DNA of 64,000 bases from Ralstonia sp. A12 (GCF_000801955.1 NZ_JSZO01000001.1:558001-622000), one strand, 5' to 3'. Counted from the first letter of the stretch, positions 1-11,300 are shown. Numbers and translations are program-made. The notes: generated by a model from the sequence alone, not told the origin.

Positions 1-275
1 TCCTCAAGTTTTCCGCGCGCCGCCACCCAGCGATACACACCGCGAACCGCGCGCCATAACAGCCACGCTCCACCCAAGAGCACCGAAATCCCCAACAGAG
101 CGCCGCAGAACACGAGCACAAACCACGGCGCCCATGCCCATTCCTTGGGAAGCTCCGGTATCACACCTGGCGCATAGTGCGGTCCCCCAATAAACAACAG
201 CGCTGCCATCACCAAACCGAAGGCCGCGGCCTTCGATTTCTGGGCAAACTCCACCAGCGATTTCAGCAAGTCCAT
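1..275 (-). CDS. SieB-like membrane protein, C-terminus cut by window edge
   Basis: A reading frame starts at ATG 275 (MDLLKSLVEFAQKS) and runs off the left edge without a stop. It has two clear hydrophobic stretches (around residues 18-32 and 49-72) separated by a Trp-rich linker, then a basic segment. An opening MDLLKSLVEF helix followed by two membrane spans is how superinfection-exclusion protein B (SieB)-type proteins usually look; the assignment rests on this general resemblance. It lies 48 nt downstream of a KAP NTPase on the same strand and is probably co-transcribed. Known SieB proteins act at the inner membrane to abort superinfecting phage. A generic small membrane partner of the NTPase is the alternative. 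Confidence 0.6.
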   Translation of the reverse strand, partial: MDLLKSLVEFAQKSKAAAFGLVMAALLFIGGPHYAPGVIPELPKEWAWAPWFVLVFCGALLGISVLLGGAWLLWRAVRGVYRWVAARGKLE

Positions 276-323
276 CTTGGGTGATTCCCCGTGTTGTTCC
301 TGGATGTGCAGACCGTTGGTGCA

Positions 324-1670
324 CTATTGCACGTCAAAATCAAGGCTCTGCATAAGCCTACGCATCGTCTTGACGGGCACCCTCGCTACACTGCGGATCA
401 TGCCCTGCCCAAAAATCAATCGAGACTCCTCGTCTTTAAGAGCAGTCTCATCATCGCGGAGCTGCGCCAGTGAGACCAGACTGGTGAGAGCTTGCACATA
501 GTCGGAGACCCACCCTTCAAGTTGTGCAATCTGCCGTACCACCTCTTGTAAAAGGGCAACACCCTGCTCATTCGCTTCGGAATCGTCCCGGCGAATGCCA
601 TCGAACAGTTCGGGATGTTTAACCCGTAGTGCAACGAGGAAAGTCAACAAGGCCGGCCAGCGCGGTTCCACCAAGAAACACATTGCGCTCGCCCGCTCGA
701 CGTCTCGCAGAGACAAATGAAACGCCTCGGCCCAGACGGTCAGGTAGCGCCCGAGATCGCCGCTATTGTCCTGGAAGTTATAGCGACGCAGGACATGGGC
801 GACAAAGCCACGCATGAAATGCGAACCGTGGTCCAACTCCCAAGAACGGACCCGCGGCAACGCGAGCGACAGGTGCAGAAACTTGCCCAGATAGATCGTA
901 GCGTCGGTTTCCGCACCGTACACGCCTTTGACGGCAGTCTCTAGCTGGCGTCGATTCATGACCAAGACAAAGACGAGATTCGGCACCTCAAAGTAGTGCT
1001 TGATACGCTCGAGCAAACGGACCGCGAAGGCCGGGCGGCAGCGGTCCAGCTCATCGATGATGATGACCACGGGTTTGTCGTCTGTACCCCGGGCAAAGGT
1101 TTCCAATTCGCGGCGGAAGGCGCGCATCGAATCGCGCTCCTTGTCATGCTGCTCGATGCGCTGTTTGACCCAGGCCTGCGCCACATCGCCGCCCTTGTCC
1201 CCCGCTTTCGCGAGTTGCTCTCCCCATTCTCCAACGAGATCCTCCGTGCCAACCGCCCTGCCGACCAGATTGAGGGTCATCTTGGCAGCCATCGGCATCA
1301 AGGCCTTGCCGACCTGAGCCGCCTGGCTACCCAAACGCTCGGCCAGCGATTGGTCGGCCGCACTCAGGCGCCGCACCTCGGCCGCTAGCAAGAGAAACGG
1401 ATCTTCAACGTAGTCGTTTTCGAAGGCGTCGATCCAGCCGAAGCGGAAACCTTCTCGGCGAAGATAGGCGGACCAGTGGCGCGCGAACCAGGTCTTGCCC
1501 TCGCCCCATGGAGCATCAAGGGCGATCACCGCGCCCGTACGCAGGCGTGCGAGATAGCCCGTCAGTTGCTCGGCCAAGCGCCGTCGGCCCAAGACGTCGC
1601 CTTCGAACGGTGTTTCTATCGCATCCCAGCGATCGCTGGGCAAAGACAAGGATTGAGGTGTTTGCGTCAT
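324..1670 (-). CDS. KAP family P-loop NTPase
   Basis: A 448-residue ATPase with Walker A (GEGKT, residues 56-60) in an ALDAPWGEGKTWFARHW context and Walker B (VVIIIDELDRCRP, around 200-212), the signature pair of KAP NTPases. KAP proteins are often membrane-tethered and recur in phage-exclusion settings. No obvious transmembrane insertion is visible here, and the downstream gene encodes a small membrane protein that could supply the anchor. ATG 1670 was chosen; an upstream in-frame TTG at 1694 would add eight residues but is less likely. Family assignment is strong; the defence role is inferred from family and neighbour. Confidence 0.88.
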   Translation of the reverse strand: MTQTPQSLSLPSDRWDAIETPFEGDVLGRRRLAEQLTGYLARLRTGAVIALDAPWGEGKTWFARHWSAYLRREGFRFGWIDAFENDYVEDPFLLLAAEVRRLSAADQSLAERLGSQAAQVGKALMPMAAKMTLNLVGRAVGTEDLVGEWGEQLAKAGDKGGDVAQAWVKQRIEQHDKERDSMRAFRRELETFARGTDDKPVVIIIDELDRCRPAFAVRLLERIKHYFEVPNLVFVLVMNRRQLETAVKGVYGAETDATIYLGKFLHLSLALPRVRSWELDHGSHFMRGFVAHVLRRYNFQDNSGDLGRYLTVWAEAFHLSLRDVERASAMCFLVEPRWPALLTFLVALRVKHPELFDGIRRDDSEANEQGVALLQEVVRQIAQLEGWVSDYVQALTSLVSLAQLRDDETALKDEESRLIFGQGMIRSVARVPVKTMRRLMQSLDFDVQ

Positions 1671-1802
1671 GATGGAGAGGCTCGTTTCGTGCAACGTTCG
1701 ATGTTAGGGGCGGCACCCGGCCTCAGCGTCTCATGCACGCCAGATAGTGGGTCTTGGACGAGGTCGTATCTAGGCCACCTGTATGCCGCGCCATGATGAC
1801 TA

Positions 1803-2705
1803 TCACAATTTCTGGGTTGCTGTGCTTGCGCACCCCCGCAGCTCAGCTTGCTTCAATAGCAGGTCGGTAATCGCATCAAACGCCGCTAAACGGGCACTCT
1901 CAGAGGAACGATATCCATCGCCCGATTGGCAAATCTCTGTCGTCCTAATCGCGCGAATCTCGAAGCACCAAGCATTGGTCCCTGCCTTAACGGTAGTCAC
2001 ATAGCCATCCGCATTCAGGGAGGCCTCGCCTGCCACATTTTTCCGCCAATAGCGGGCAGTCCACTGTTCGCGTTTTCTTTGACGTAGGCGCTTCCAAGTA
2101 GCCAGCGCGTCCAAGGGGAGCCCATCTATTGCTTCGGGGTACGCAGACATCTGATGAATTGAGCACGTTGCCGTAAAGCCCGCCATGCTAGCGGGAGCCC
2201 GATCCCACTCATTCTGAAAGATATTGAAGTCAGATTTACCAGTTCGCCTGCCGATCGGCACAGCTTCCCAGCATGGCCCAAGCGCGCATCGGCAGGTCAG
2301 ACGTGGCAGCAATGGCATGAAACTCACGGCGCGCGGCCACGAAGTCACCACCATGGAGCAAGGCTGCCGCTTGCTGGTTGGCATAGAGAGCTTTCAACTT
2401 TGCCGGTGCGCGGGCAGCGCAGGCGCTGGAGTGTTGCTTGGCATCCATGATGCAACGCGCAAAAGCAGCATCCTGGCGAGTGATCCACACTTGGCGATCG
2501 TTGTCCTTCAGCGACGCGCAGTCAACAGGTCACTCAGTGTGCGCTTCGCAAATGCGTAGGCGTCCGGACCGCACTGCCCGTCTCGGGGTTGCCCCCCCAA
2601 ACACCCGCCACCCGCAACTTCCCATGGCGGAAGTATTCAGGGGCCACAACCGGAGCCTGAGGCACTACCGCACCACGCGCACTCAGCCAGGCAGCGATTT
2701 AATCC
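1803..2705 (-). pseudogene. Frameshifted remnant of an unrecognised protein
   Basis: Reading the minus strand gives protein-like segments that continue one another only by changing frame. The pieces are VVAPEYFRHGKLRVAGVWGG (about 2600-2660), then GQCGPDAYAFAKRTLSDLL (about 2525-2585), then KDNDRQVWITRQDAAFARC to a TAA at 2236, then a fourth stretch from about 2230 to the stop at 1803 (includes QWTARYWRKN and AGTNAWCFEIRAIR). Each has natural-looking composition, but no single frame spans them. At least two, probably three, small indels are needed. The distal piece could still be translated from ATG 2186 as a 127-residue protein. No family was recognised, and a pair of separate small genes is the alternative. 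Confidence 0.45.
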
Positions 2706-2945
2706 TCCGCCGGAGCGGCAACAAGACTGTCATGAACCTAGCGTGAGGTTGGCCGTGCGTCAATCCCAACCTCAATATGCACGAGTGGGTGAGGCGCACG
2801 CCAGCAGACACACTCAGCGGTTGAGTACGCCCACCACGCTCAACACCATCGGCCAGCAGCACCAGCGATTCCACAAGGACACTGCCACGCGGTACGGCGC
2901 TTTACCGCTGGACACAATCTGCGGTCCATTGCTACTGGGCCAGAT

Positions 2946-3119
2946 TCACGCAGCACCTTGTGCTAACGATGAGGTGACATCCTCTGCGGAAGCAAGCCGG
3001 CGCATTCGCCTGTTGTCTAAGAGTCGGAAGGTATACATGAGCAAGCCAATCGCAAGAAGGACGACGCAGATGAGACTGGTCATCGCAGGTAGCGACGGCC
3101 ACCCGACGGCGCCCCTCAT
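2946..3119 (-). CDS. Small single-pass membrane protein
   Basis: A 57-residue protein with one strongly hydrophobic helix (MTSLICVVLLAIGLLMYTF) followed by a basic segment (RLLDNRRMRR), suggesting a membrane anchor with a cytoplasmic tail. Its ATG overlaps the stop of the upstream membrane-protein gene as ATGA, a typical sign of translational coupling, so the two are likely one transcription unit. The function is unknown. Confidence 0.5.
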   Translation of the reverse strand: MRGAVGWPSLPAMTSLICVVLLAIGLLMYTFRLLDNRRMRRLASAEDVTSSLAQGAA

Positions 3120-3541
3120 TGCCTGCCGGTTTCTACGGAGCACGGCTTAGTAGGCATTTTCACCGCCCACCACCATGCAACTGTGCCAACGATTGCTCCG
3201 AGAAGAAATGGGTGAGACCAACTGTAGCGAACACCCCATCCAAAAAACGACCAAGCAAACCCGGTGGTTGCAAGCAGCAGGCTGTGCTTGACCCTACGGC
3301 CGGTAAGCAACCGAACAATCCCCACATAAAGCAGCACACACGAGATCGTTGAAATCAAGGCGGTCAACAAGGACGTCACGCCAACGCGTGTCAACTCCCA
3401 GTAGGCCCAGCCGTACCGCACCGTGAAGCCAGCCTGTACGGCAGTTGATATACCGAGCAGATCTCGGGGGATCCTTGTAGATGAATCGGTCGGTGGCACG
3501 GTAGGCGCAGCGTCATGCTGATGTTGAGGCGTTGAAGCCAT
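3116..3541 (-). CDS. Multi-pass membrane protein of unknown function
   Basis: A 141-residue protein with a polar, Pro/Thr-rich N-terminal 30 residues, then about three hydrophobic segments (around residues 55-78, 86-102, 110-126) rich in Trp and aromatic residues. It is followed by the overlapping small membrane-protein gene. No conserved motif was recognised. Its position downstream of a lipoprotein gene on the same strand suggests a small envelope-protein cluster. Confidence 0.55.
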   Translation of the reverse strand: MASTPQHQHDAAPTVPPTDSSTRIPRDLLGISTAVQAGFTVRYGWAYWELTRVGVTSLLTALISTISCVLLYVGIVRLLTGRRVKHSLLLATTGFAWSFFGWGVRYSWSHPFLLGAIVGTVAWWWAVKMPTKPCSVETGRQ

Positions 3542-3600
3542 ACCTAGTTCTCTCGCTTCAGTTCAGAGCTTCTGGTCTCAGCGTCACCTGCTCCAGCGAG

Positions 3601-4065
3601 CTACTTGTTCGACACCGTCGTTGGACTGACAAACTTCGTTGCTGCCAGTTGTCTCTTTCCCCCATCGGAATCGATCTGGACGATCTTCGCACACGTCAGG
3701 TTTGGACTGATTTCAAAGTAGTTCGCCTCGCTGGCCGCTGCCGCGAATTGGATGCCATCTTCTTTCCAGGTCGGTGACCAGCCCCCGAAGCACTTAACCG
3801 ACACCGTGTGCGAGCCCATCGGAATAGCGAACTGTGTATTCTCGCCCGAACGGATGGAGAAAATATCCTTGCCGTCCAAGGCGACGTAGTAGCTATTTGT
3901 GGCACCGACCAAGCTACTCGATCGGATCAGCACCAATTTAGATGCGGAGACATCCGCAGGAATAGCCGGTAGCTCACCGATTCGACCGGAGGTTGCGCAG
4001 CCGAAAAGCATGGCGCAAAGAGCCACAACGGTAGTAGTCCTACTCAAGAACATCGGTTTCCTCAT
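3601..4065 (-). CDS. Putative lipoprotein
   Basis: A 154-residue protein with a basic start, a hydrophobic core and a lipobox ending at Cys (MLFGCATSG), so predicted to be lipidated at about residue 23 and exported. The mature part has a beta-rich look (YYVALDGKDIFSIRSGE, then PMGSHTVSVKCFGGW), resembling small lipoproteins with a compact beta-sandwich. A Cys pair (CFGG and LTCAK) may form a disulfide. The specific role is not known. Confidence 0.7.
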   Translation of the reverse strand: MRKPMFLSRTTTVVALCAMLFGCATSGRIGELPAIPADVSASKLVLIRSSSLVGATNSYYVALDGKDIFSIRSGENTQFAIPMGSHTVSVKCFGGWSPTWKEDGIQFAAAASEANYFEISPNLTCAKIVQIDSDGGKRQLAATKFVSPTTVSNK

Positions 4066-4390
4066 TTTTCTTAGTGAGTTTTCTAGTTCGCCCCTTTCCC
4101 CCTAACCACACGAGGCTATTTCCATACACGCGCAGCCGGCTGTTGGCCCCTTCATCGACAACCGCTGCCCAATTCAAACCAACCCAAGCAACCCACATTT
4201 TGGAGGTGATGGCATCGATGTGCGTTTTTGGTGCCGCAGGCACAGAGAACAGCAGCGCAAGCTGCCGCCAGGCTCCATGCGTAATCAGACTCGCCTCCAT
4301 GTCCCGGCGCCGGTGCACGCTTGCAGTATCCAGCGCCTCGCCGCTGACGCGATCAAACACGGGATTTCGATGACCGATCACCCCGATCAA
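4040..4390 (-). CDS. Weak hypothetical ORF upstream of the lipoprotein gene
   Basis: An open frame of up to 116 residues whose 3' end overlaps the lipoprotein start by about 26 nt. The C-terminal half (MWVAWVGLNWAAVVDEGANS, then VYGNSLVWLGGKGR) looks more protein-like than the N-terminal half, which may be outside the true gene or degraded. A plus-strand ORF of 72 codons (4370-4588) lies nearby, with weak support. No family was recognised for either. Confidence 0.25.
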   Translation of the reverse strand: MIGVIGHRNPVFDRVSGEALDTASVHRRRDMEASLITHGAWRQLALLFSVPAAPKTHIDAITSKMWVAWVGLNWAAVVDEGANSRLRVYGNSLVWLGGKGRTRKLTKKNEETDVLE

Positions 4391-4653
4391 TTGGGCACTT
4401 CAGCAGCCGTGCCCGCCGACCAGCAGCACGACGAATGGCATTCAAGCGCTGCCGAGTGGCCCCTCAACGTGCTGGACGGAACCAAGCAAGTGCACGAGAA
4501 CGAGGACGAGTGCCACGGGGTGGACCGGAGGACCTTTGAGCGGGCGAGTCCTAGCGCTGGCGCGCAGACCGGCGAAGAGCAACCGTGAGCCTGTAGCGCA
4601 TTTACTTCGCTAAGGGCAGGAACACATTCACAGCAACCTCCCTAGTTATGCGG

Positions 4654-5010
4654 TCAACGTTTGACGGGCAAATCACTCATGCGTCTTCTGGCAGGTCCCC
4701 CGCTACATAAAACAACTCGAACACTCCGCATCAGCCACACGTTGTAGCTCGGCGCAGTCGGCGCGTCGGATGTGTCTCCGTTGAGGTCCGCAAAGATACT
4801 GTTGGTTCTCGTGCCGGCTCCATAGTTGGGTGCCGGCGCCGACGGACCATAAAAGCCATACAACAGCCCAATCCAGGCAACATCAGAGCAATGGCCCGGT
4901 GCACTCCAGATCGGCGGTAGCTGCCACTCCGCAATCTTCTGGCCCAGCATGCCGGTTTTGCCAACTATTGGTGCTATCGGCATTTTCGGCCAAGCGCCCA
5001 CCCAGCGCAC
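4654..5010 (-). pseudogene. Orphan C-terminal protein fragment
   Basis: The frame reads as plausible protein (KIAEWQLPPIWSAPGH, then LLYGFYGPSAPAPNYG, then APSYNVWLMRSVR) but has no convincing start. In frame, it opens just after a TGA about 50 nt upstream with no Shine-Dalgarno sequence. It sits immediately downstream of the Rhs immunity gene, a position where displaced toxin tips, immunity genes and their remnants commonly accumulate. It is treated as a truncated remnant; an intact small gene using GTG 5010 is possible. Confidence 0.3.
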
Positions 5011-5055
5011 TACCGGCGGCGCGCTATGCTGCTCCGGCTTTGGTACCCGCGCGGA

Positions 5056-5358
5056 TCACTCTGAGTTCGCAGGTTTCCGTTGCCATGCAGAATTTTTTGT
5101 GTCGCGCCATGCGTGCCAGCCGAGAGGGAGGTCCGCAAGTTCCAGAATCGACGGATCTAGTTGAACAATCGCCCGCAAACTAACCACCATCGATTGGACT
5201 TCACTACTCCCTTTTAGCGAATCTGTATGAAACTGCCACGCCCCGTCTTCCGCGTCATGAAAGACATGGGCGATCCAGCGATCCCCCTTGGCAATCTCGC
5301 GATCTGCAATGACAGCGACATTTGGTGGATCCGTAAATTTCCATTCAAACACAATCAC
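5056..5358 (-). CDS. Putative immunity protein for the Rhs nuclease tip
   Basis: A 100-residue soluble protein starting at ATG 5358, 2 nt after the rhs stop. It belongs to a common small-protein type recognisable from the core DAEDGAWQFH, then VSLRAIVQLDPSILELADLP, then GWHAWRD. I recall similar proteins near polymorphic toxin genes, but could not search. Rhs loci encode their cognate immunity protein directly after the toxin tip, and position plus size support that role here: neutralising the HNH-type C-terminal domain in the cytoplasm. Direct evidence of binding is absent. Confidence 0.75.
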   Translation of the reverse strand: MIVFEWKFTDPPNVAVIADREIAKGDRWIAHVFHDAEDGAWQFHTDSLKGSSEVQSMVVSLRAIVQLDPSILELADLPLGWHAWRDTKNSAWQRKPANSE

Positions 5359-5360
5359 TC

Positions 5361-8300
5361 CTAGTCATTCGATTTGTCTCTGTTTTGAGCCCTCGAAAGT
5401 ACAGCAGCATTACTGTAACTGTTAGAGCCCGGAGAAACCATAGGATCAGACGGTCGACGAGGTACGACGTGATCAACTTGAGCCTCATTTGTTGGTGGCG
5501 TTACACCAGATTGACTCTTACTAGGCAGCACAAGTATTTCACCATCTAGATCAGAACGAAGTACCCCTCCATTGGCCTGAATATTCTGTATGTATATATT
5601 CTGCTTTTGCGCTTGCGTGAAATTCTTGCCCTGTCCAACACTGGCCGGATCCTCCAACTTGCTGTAGTCGACAGGACCGCCCCATTCTGGTTTAAGTTTA
5701 TCTTGGGCGCCCTGGTATTCTAGCGCAGACGGCATCCCTACCTTGGCAGCGCCGGCCGAACCAAACGCAAAGAGTGTCCCATCTGCTGCTCTTGCCAGCG
5801 TCAGAACGTCTTGCCTTCTCTCTGGATCAGAGTTCTGCGTCGCGATAACTGCAGCCGCGCCTACCAAGCCTCCTGCAGCCGTATCGACTGCCGCCAGCGT
5901 CGGATCGTACTTACTTGGATTCGAAATTGCATCCACACGCGTGCGCGCGATCCCTTGCAGGGCAGCTAACTCAGCCTCTTGATCAATGGATCTAACTGGA
6001 TTGGGGGTGATCCCGAGTAGGTTATCCAATCCAACCTTGAAATCATGCCATGCACCCGGGCTGTCGTAATTCGAGTCAAGTTCGGCCGCCCGCTTGCTAA
6101 CAAAGTTGTAGTCATTACCCGAAAGCGTCGCACCTAGCCCGGACATGTCCGCAGGCGTAAAGGTGATTTTCCCTGTTTGCGGGTCAGTCACGCTATACCC
6201 ATTGGCATAGGTTTTGACCACCGTGCCGTCCGCCAAGGATTGCTCTGAAATTGCCGCCCCTCTTCCATCTCGGTACAACATACTGTTGCTACCTGTTATG
6301 ACGACAGGTGCGAGTTCGTTGGCACCGCCTCCACCGGCATCCGACGTCACCACAGGTTGCCCTGGCTCCTTCACATCGTTAGCAGCCAGCGTCGCGATGG
6401 GCGCATACTCCGGGCCTGGCACGTATGTAAACGCTCCGTTGTTCATCAACTGGTTAGTAAACTGAACGACGCGATCTGCATCCCCCTCATGCGCTGCGGG
6501 AATGGGAACCTCCTCGTTACTATCCCGGCCATAGATGAACACGGCCTGACCCGGCGTCACCTGCCCGCCTTGAGCCGTTTGCGGCCCACCGTTCCACGCT
6601 GGCGGCACCTGCTGCTCGATCGCTTGATCCAGCACGCCCTCTTGCTGCGAGTTGCTCTGACTGCCCGCATTTTCCGCAAGGCTCTGACCCAGCGCATTGC
6701 CAAACGCATCCACGGCAACCTGCTCGATCTGCACCTTGCCACCGCGCATCACCGCCATCGCGGTTCCGCTTGCAAGGCTCGATACAGCCCCCGAGATCAG
6801 GCTCTTGCTGAAGTCAAACGCCTGTTGCGGGTTGTAGCCCATGGCCGTATTGGCTGCGCTACCCGCCACCGAGCCCACAGCGCTGCTGGCTGCGGCCATA
6901 GCAACTTGCCGCCAACTGAATGAGTGCTGCAGCCCAACCGCTACCTCAATACCCTGCGTAACGACGCTGCCTGCGGCTGCCCGTCCGATTCCAGTTGCAA
7001 GACCGCCTCCGGTACCGAAGACCGACCCCATACCAGCACTCACGCCGGAGCCTATGGCGCTGAGTGCGACCTGATCCCAGCTAAAGCCGTGCTGTGCACC
7101 AATCAGATTGCCGACCGCTTGACTAGCAATCGACCCAACGGCCCCGCCAATCGCTGCGTAGCCCAAACCTGCTATTCCGTAACCACCTTGCACAACTGAC
7201 AGCCCTGCGCTGAACGTGCCTCCGATCGATGTTGCCGCCGCGTCAGCAGCAACTCCTTCGGTCGCCCCCAACGTTCCAGCCTCAGCGCCCGCTTCCACTC
7301 CTGCCTCAGTAGCCGCAACGGCACCCGCCTCTGCGCCCGTCTCGGCGGCGGCAAACGCCCCTGCAGCGGCGCCTGCGGTATAAATCGTGGCCACCACCGC
7401 CACCACGATCATCACGATCTGCCCGATCACGCCACACCCGCCGCCGTCGCCGCTATCCTGCTGCGGCACCGGCAAGTTCGGCGTGGTGTCCCCCACAACC
7501 TTGCCCGGGTCGTACGGCTTGAAGCTGCTGCTCGTGTTGTGTGCCGACGCCACCCGGTTCGGAATCGTCAGCGTCTGGCCCACGCGCAAGTCGTTGTCAC
7601 TGCGCAGGTCGTTCGCGTCCGCGATCTGGTACCACAGTTCGGCATCACCGTACGCCGACTGCGCAATGGAGCGCAGAGTGTCGCCACTGCGGATCGTGTA
7701 CTGGCCCGTCGCCGCGCCCGGGTAGGCGTTCGTGATCGGCTGGTAGCTCAGGTTGAAGTTGGTCAGGTCCGCGTAGTTCGGGTCGCCGTTGTCGTTGGTC
7801 GGCTTGGTCGGGTCCACGCCCGTGCCGTAGGTGCCATACACCTGGCCGTCCACCACCAGTTGCTGCAGGACATTGCCCTGCTGCGTCTTCTGCAAGATGT
7901 TGCCGTTGGCGTCGTTGACGAAGACGCGGCTGTTGGCATCCTTGGTCGTGTCTTCGACTTCGATCAGGTTGCCATTGACGTCGTAGTGGTCGAGCGTGGT
8001 CCCGCTCTGGCCGGCATTGTCGCTACGGAAGCCAGTGACGCTCGCTTCCTTGTAGCCCTCGAACTTGGTGTAAGTGGTGCTGAAGGTTTCCGTCACACCG
8101 CTGCTGTCGGTGATCCGGTAGTTGGTGACGTTGCCTGCGGCGTCATAGCCGCTGCTGGTGGACGTGTGGGTGACGGTCTGGGTGATGTAGATTGGCGCGC
8201 CGGATTCGTCCGTGCCCGTCTGCACTTGCTCCTGGGTCTGCCAAGTGTTGACCTTCTCATACACCTGATCGCTGCTGAACGAGCCGTCCGGCTTGGTGGT

Positions 8301-11300
8301 GTGCAGGCTGAGCAGGTGACCGTCCGCGTCGTAGTGCGAGACGCGTGTCACCGCACCGTTAGCGTCGCTCTTGCCGTTGGTCAACGCCTGGATGTACGCA
8401 TTCGACAAGTGCCCGGCCGGGCCGCTTTCCACCACGCGCGACGCGCCGTCGTACTTGCGCGTGTCGAGAAGAATGCTCTCCCGGATCGATAGCGCCTGCC
8501 AGTTCTGGTCGAACGCGCCGGTCGATACCGTCGACAGGCGGTTCATCCTGTCATAGGTGTAGTACTCGGTGATCCGGCCTGCATGGTTGACGTAGTTCAC
8601 GCCATTGCTAACGGCGTGCCCGGATTCATCATAACCAATGATGTTCTCCTGGCGCACCACCTGCTCGCCCCAGCTCATGTCACTGGTGCGGTTGCCGTTC
8701 TTGTCGTAGGTCAGGATGTGGCCCTGGCCGCCGACCACGTTGGCGATGTCCGTTGCATTGTTGTTGACTGCACCATCCACCAGAATCTGGCGGTTCATGC
8801 TGTCATAGGCGTACCACAGGTTCTGCGTGGTGGTGGTCGGCACACTGTGCTGAACCGGCATGTACGCGTACTGCGGCGATCCCGCTTCGTCGTAGCCGGT
8901 CACCACGTACTCATAGTCCGTTGTGGTGGTGTACGTGGTGTGGCTCGTCTGCTGGAGAACGCGATTACCGACTTTGTCGTACTCAAAGTGCAGGCTTACC
9001 GTGCCGTCCGCCGTATTCACTTGCGCCAAGCGGCCCAGCGTGTCATACGCCAGCGTCTGATCTTGGTAAGTCGCGGCCCCGGTATTGAGGAAAGTACGCT
9101 CGTGGACGTGCTTGCCCGCCAGGTTGTAGTCGTACTGCGTGATATGGCCCGTACCCGCATCCGTGATCTGCACTAGCTGGCCGGCCGAGTCGTATTGATA
9201 GTAGAGCAGTTGGTTGTGATTATTGCTCTGTGTAATCAGTTGCCGTGCATTGTCATACTGGAACGAATACACCGCGCCACCGATGTCGGTATGCGCCTTC
9301 AACTGGCCGAACACATCGTAGCCCCACGTCGCCAACGCGCCGTTGGCGTCAAGGGCACCGATTTGATGGCCCAGAGCATCAAACGCTGCGCGGCTGACTT
9401 CGCCCATTGGCTGCGTCGTTGCGACGACATTGCCCCGCAGGTCGTAGGTGAACCGCGTAGTCTCGCCGTTGCCGTTCGTCGTGGAAAGCTTGCGCCCGGC
9501 CTGGTCGTACGTCATGGAGACGACGTCGTTGGACTGAACGCCGGTGACGTTGTTGTTGCCGTCTACGGTGTATTGGTTGACGACATCGTTGATGACGGCT
9601 GTGTTCCGGCCCAGGCTGTCGTACGCGTATCGGGTGGTATTACCCATCGCGTCAACGGCAACCGTGCGGTTTCCGAATGCGTCGTAGTCATACTGAACTG
9701 TGCCTCCGTCCGCATGATCCTCCTCGACGAGGTTGCCGCCCGCATCCCACACCTTTCCATTGAAGTGCCCGTTTGCGTCAAGTACGCCTACTTGCTGACC
9801 CAGCGCATCGTAGAACAGACGGGTCACGGGGCTGTCCTGAGTGATCGCGCCATTGCCGTCAGGTTGTGTTTCCTCAATAACCTGGTTGTTGGCGTTGTAC
9901 CGGAACGTCGTGATCCAAGCGGCGTTTCGCACGTCGCTTTGAGAGGCCACATTGCCCCACCTGTCGTAGGTTTGGTATACGACGGGCCTGACCGATCCGA
10001 CGTTCTGCGCAAAGCGCGCCGGCAATGTCTCCTGTGTTACGCGGCCAAGTAGGTCACGTGTGCTGTCTGTACGGCGCTCGAGGGTCGTCTCAAAGCCGAA
10101 TAGCTCTACATCCCGCGCGCTGCTGAACCCCGTCAGATCCACGCCAAGGTCACTCGCCCCATTCACCTGACCCTTACTCGTGATCTGGGCTGTCTGATAC
10201 CCCTGTAGGTTGTATAGGAAGACTTTTTCAACACCGTCGCCACTGTTGGTGCGCCACAGATGGCCGGCCGCGTCATAGTCGAAGTGCTCCTGCCAGGCGA
10301 AATCGTCGCCGCCGACCTTGCCTCCGGTTGCGACTGCCGACTCGATGTGCATGACGCCATCGACTCCGCTTATGTCCCCGCTGCCGGTTCCGCGCAGGAT
10401 CATCTCCCCAAAGCCGTTGTAGGCCATACGGGTGTGAATGACGCCCGCAGCTTGCTGGCTGATCGTCTCGATCGTGCCATCAGCCACTACGCTGGTTGAA
10501 GCCGGGGTGATGATGTCGGTCTGGCGGCCCAGGGCGTCGTATTGGAAGGCAGAAAACAGCGTATGGGTAACGCCATCGTTGCCCGTCACTCCCATCCATT
10601 GCTTGGCCAGATGCCCGAAGGCGTCGTACGAGTAATAGTGGTTATTACCGCCGGCATCTGTTGTCTGCGTCAGGTTGCCGTGGCTATCGTATTGATTGAA
10701 GGTGACATGGTCGTCCCCACTTGCTGCGCCAGGCACATACCCTGATTCTGATGCGCTCGCGGCGCCCCTAGCGAAATCGATCCGGACGACCGCGTTACCC
10801 AGTGCATCGCGATAGAACACAGACAGTGGTGTAAGAGGTAAGCCATCGTCCGTGTTTGCTCGCACGGGGGCTACAACGGCAACCGTGCGACCCATCGCAT
10901 CGTAGTAGGTATAGGTGCTGTGCCCCTTCGCGTCGGTCGTACGTGTCAGGTTGCCGACTGCGTCGTATCCATACGAGGTAGTCAGGTCGCCACGTGTCGA
11001 TATACCGTTGTCGCTTGGACTGTATTCGACATTGACTCGCGTCTCGCTCGTCTTGCGGTTGTTCTGATCGTAGGTGGTCGCCGTGATGCGGTCGTCATTA
11101 CTGACAGCCGGCATTGTGAGGCTGCCAATCGACCAGTTCGACGTGGCGTTGGCAAATTCGGTGCGCCGAACCACATTGCCAGCGGCATCATAAGCTTGCG
11201 TGGTGACATAGCCCAGAGCATCGACAGTCGCCGTTTCACGGCCATCCTGATCGAAGTAATGCGTGGTCGTGGCCCAGGTATTAGTGGTAGGGTCCGCCAG

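Noticed and set aside
2743-3150. 135-codon plus-strand ORF
   Set aside because: It is antisense to the small membrane-protein gene and partly over the pseudogene's flank; no start signal or family.
4370-4588. 72-codon plus-strand ORF (MTDHPDQLGTSA start)
   Set aside because: It has only a weak Shine-Dalgarno, low-complexity polar composition and no neighbours on its strand; not enough to call a gene.
7539-8492. Long plus-strand ORFs across the rhs gene, for example this one and 17343-18539
   Set aside because: They are antisense shadows of the repetitive YD codons. They read as Val/Ala/Arg-rich, repetitive protein without domains, while the minus strand encodes a clean Rhs.
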